Shown here: positions 62,308 through 64,000 of the stretch, piece after piece
Layout: each line of letters opens with the position of its first letter
Position numbering within the stretch: position 1 is the stretch's first letter
DNA from: Streptomyces seoulensis
Lineage (GTDB): Bacteria; Actinomycetota; Actinomycetes; Streptomycetales; Streptomycetaceae
DNA length: 64,000 bases
Assembly (NCBI GenBank): GCA_013364255.1
Contig: CP054936.1
Span: forward strand, 2,262,853-2,326,852
Direction of reading: 5' to 3'
The notes under the pieces: generated by a model
Told to the model about the DNA's origin: nothing
Databases searched by the model: none
The model's input: only the letters and a program-made list of their open reading frames with translations
Position numbers and translations under genes: made by a program

Positions 62308-64000
62308 GCCCGTCGCGCAGCGCGAACCACACCTGCTCGGCCAGGCCGGTGAGCACCTCCTCCACTCCGCCGCCGGCCCGGGCGCCCGGGCCGGACTCGC
62401 CGGTGTCGACCCGGGGCAGCACCTCCACCGAGATCTCGAAGCTGCGGCAGACGGTGAACAGGCCCTGGGCGTTGCGGCCGTCGGCGTCGCCGCCGGCCTC
62501 CCACCAGTGGGTGATCGCCTCCCGGAAGGCCTCCACCAGGCGGCGGGCGTAGAGCAGGGCGCCCATGGCCTGGAGGGTGGTCTGCTCGGTGGTGGCCCGG
62601 CGCGGCAGCGCGGCGTGCGCGCCCTCGGCGCCGGGCACGGCCGGGCCCAGGCGCGGGCGCGGGCCGACGCCGTCCTCCAGCAGCCGGTCCAGGGCCGCTT
62701 GCGCCTGCCGGAAGGGTTCGCGGACGGGGGGCGGCACGCGCGGGTCGCTCGTGGGCGGGCCGGGCGTCGGCGGGGGCAGCCGGGGGTGGTTGACCGCGTG
62801 GTCGACGGCGTCGATGCGGTCCGCGAGCATGGCCTGCTGGGTCGCGATGGTCTCCAGCTGGTCCCGGACCTCCCCCAGCACGGCGTTGCGCCCGTTGGCC
62901 CGCAGCCGTTCGATCAGACTGCGGACGCCGTCGATCAGCATGGACTCGAAGCGGGGGTCGTCGAACACCAGCGGTACGGTGCCGCAGTGCTCGGCGACGC
63001 GGTTGCGCATCTCCCGGCAGGCGTGGCCGTTCACGATGACCAGGACCTCGACGTTCTCGGGCGCCAGGACCGAGCGGACCCGGTCGACGAAGCGCTGGAT
63101 GCCGTGCACGTCGTCCTGCGCCAGCACGGAGGGCACCGGCAGCAGCGCGATCCACGTCCTGCGGGTCACCTGGACCCAGCGGGGTTCGCCGCCCTCCCGC
63201 GGCGCGGACAGGCTCCGCACGGAGACCGGCGGCATGTGGTGCCACCACTGCCGGGGGGCGAGCACGTGCTGCAACCGGTGGGCGACCTCGGCCATGTCGC
63301 GTTTGCCGTGCGCGGAGCGCAGCGCGGCGTGCACGTCGGTCAGCCCGATCTCCCGAGGGGGCCCGGGCCGCGGCCTGCGGTCCTCGCGTGCGCCCGCCTC
63401 ACGGCGTACGGCCTGGTCCCAGGCGCCCTCGCAGATCTGCAGGATCTGCCGGGGCACCCCGTCGGACTGGAGGACGATCTCCCGGAGCGCGGGCTCGGCG
63501 AACGGCGCGCCGTCCGGGCCCGCGCCCGGCGTCCGGTCCGCGCGGTGGACGTGCCCGGCGATCAGCCGGTCGGTCTCGGCCGGGCCCCAGCTGTCCAGCC
63601 ACAGCGGCAGCACCCGCTCGTGCAGCGACAGCGGCAGCCGGCCCCACAGTTCCGGCCGGGCGCAGAACAGCAGCAGGCCGCCCTGGTTCACATAGCGTTC
63701 CACCAGCATCTCGAACGCGTTGATGAACACCGCCCGGTCCTGCTCGGGCCACTCCGTGGTCTTGTCCAGCTCGTCCAGGACCAGTGCGTAGGGCCGGCCG
63801 CTCTTGCCGTAGACGAGGCTGAAGACGGCGAGCGCGTCGAACACCTGCTGGATGCTGCGGATCGGTTCGCGGATGCCGCGTTCGCGGAGGTGGGCGACGG
63901 GTTCGCCGCCGGACAGCCAGTTCCACACGTCGTTCTCGAAGGGCCGGTTGAACAGCTGGGCGAGGGCGACGGCGAAGGTGCGGTGGGCGGTGACGCCCCG
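62276..64000 (-). CDS. P-loop-type ATP-binding protein (5' end outside the window)
   Basis: At least 574 residues; the frame stays open to the window edge, so the Walker A motif and start are not visible. The ATPase portion has ALVLDELDKTTEWPEQDRAVFINAFEMLVE (Walker B in the first eight residues) and a sensor-like GGLLLFCARPELWGRLPLSL. It then carries QSDGVPRQILQICEGAWDQAVRR, a winged-helix-like lid. The C-terminal half has VEVLVIVNGHACREMRNRVAEHC and a coiled-coil segment (LETIATQQAMLADRIDAVDHAV). It resembles AAA/STAND-type ATPases of bacterial conflict systems; I cannot name a family. It is convergent with the 326-residue gene. Confidence 0.7.
   Translation of the reverse strand, partial: RGVTAHRTFAVALAQLFNRPFENDVWNWLSGGEPVAHLRERGIREPIRSIQQVFDALAVFSLVYGKSGRPYALVLDELDKTTEWPEQDRAVFINAFEMLVERYVNQGGLLLFCARPELWGRLPLSLHERVLPLWLDSWGPAETDRLIAGHVHRADRTPGAGPDGAPFAEPALREIVLQSDGVPRQILQICEGAWDQAVRREAGAREDRRPRPGPPREIGLTDVHAALRSAHGKRDMAEVAHRLQHVLAPRQWWHHMPPVSVRSLSAPREGGEPRWVQVTRRTWIALLPVPSVLAQDDVHGIQRFVDRVRSVLAPENVEVLVIVNGHACREMRNRVAEHCGTVPLVFDDPRFESMLIDGVRSLIERLRANGRNAVLGEVRDQLETIATQQAMLADRIDAVDHAVNHPRLPPPTPGPPTSDPRVPPPVREPFRQAQAALDRLLEDGVGPRPRLGPAVPGAEGAHAALPRRATTEQTTLQAMGALLYARRLVEAFREAITHWWEAGGDADGRNAQGLFTVCRSFEISVEVLPRVDTGESGPGARAGGGVEEVLTGLAEQVWFALRDGLSAEPGGAAR

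Overview
High-GC actinobacterial DNA, almost certainly a Streptomyces chromosome. The evidence is GC-rich third positions throughout, GTG and TTG starts, a GylR/GlpK glycerol locus, many GNAT, MarR, GntR and SpoIIE-type regulatory genes, leaderless promoters and an Fxs-type peptide system. No rRNA, tRNA, CRISPR array or prophage was seen. About 50 genes can be supported.

Region 1 (1-32 kb) is mostly housekeeping and regulatory. In order it holds: a PadR regulator (cut by the window edge) and fadH; a PAS-GAF-SpoIIE phosphatase; a PrmC-like methyltransferase behind a possible AUU-started leader peptide; a divergent MarR/membrane-protein pair sharing an operator; GNAT genes; a GntR regulator behind a dre-like site; a short Rho paralogue whose RNA-binding aromatics are replaced; a D,D-carboxypeptidase; glutaminase and asparaginase with an FCD regulator; uppP; SseB-like and SpoIIE genes; gylR-glpK; a small RsbW-like kinase; a thioesterase; a two-gene metal-type permease operon (ArsP-like permease plus TIGR03943 protein); a TIGR01777 epimerase; a zinc alcohol dehydrogenase; a secreted lamin-tail protein; and an orphan MIP channel.

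Region 2 (33-42 kb) is a compact five-gene nonribosomal peptide cluster on the plus strand. It encodes a carrier protein fused to six membrane segments and three acyltransferase/hexapeptide-like domains (the C-terminal half of a poly-lysine-synthetase-type enzyme, without its adenylation domain), a separate (half-C)-A-T-TE synthetase, an Fe(II)/2-oxoglutarate oxygenase, and SbnB and SbnA, which make L-2,3-diaminopropionate. I read it as a split, membrane-bound machine for a diaminopropionate-derived oligomer or homopolymer, possibly hydroxylated.

Region 3 (42-48 kb) holds a GH65 phosphorylase, a zinc alcohol dehydrogenase, a STAS protein without its phosphorylatable serine, a GT4 glycosyltransferase and a cold-shock-domain protein.

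Region 4 (48.6-64 kb) looks like an accessory conflict/RiPP island. On the minus strand are a caspase-STAND-WD40 protein, a serine alpha/beta hydrolase, an HExxH peptide-modifying enzyme and an FxsB radical SAM/SPASM enzyme. Divergent from them are an FxsA-type precursor with an atypical C-terminus, a 158-bp MITE inserted exactly at its stop codon, a 1228-residue FxsT-type (ParA-like/TIR-like/NB-ARC/TPR) protein and an unrecognised 326-residue protein. A P-loop ATPase gene convergent with these runs off the window. Regions 2 and 4 are the best candidates for undescribed systems.
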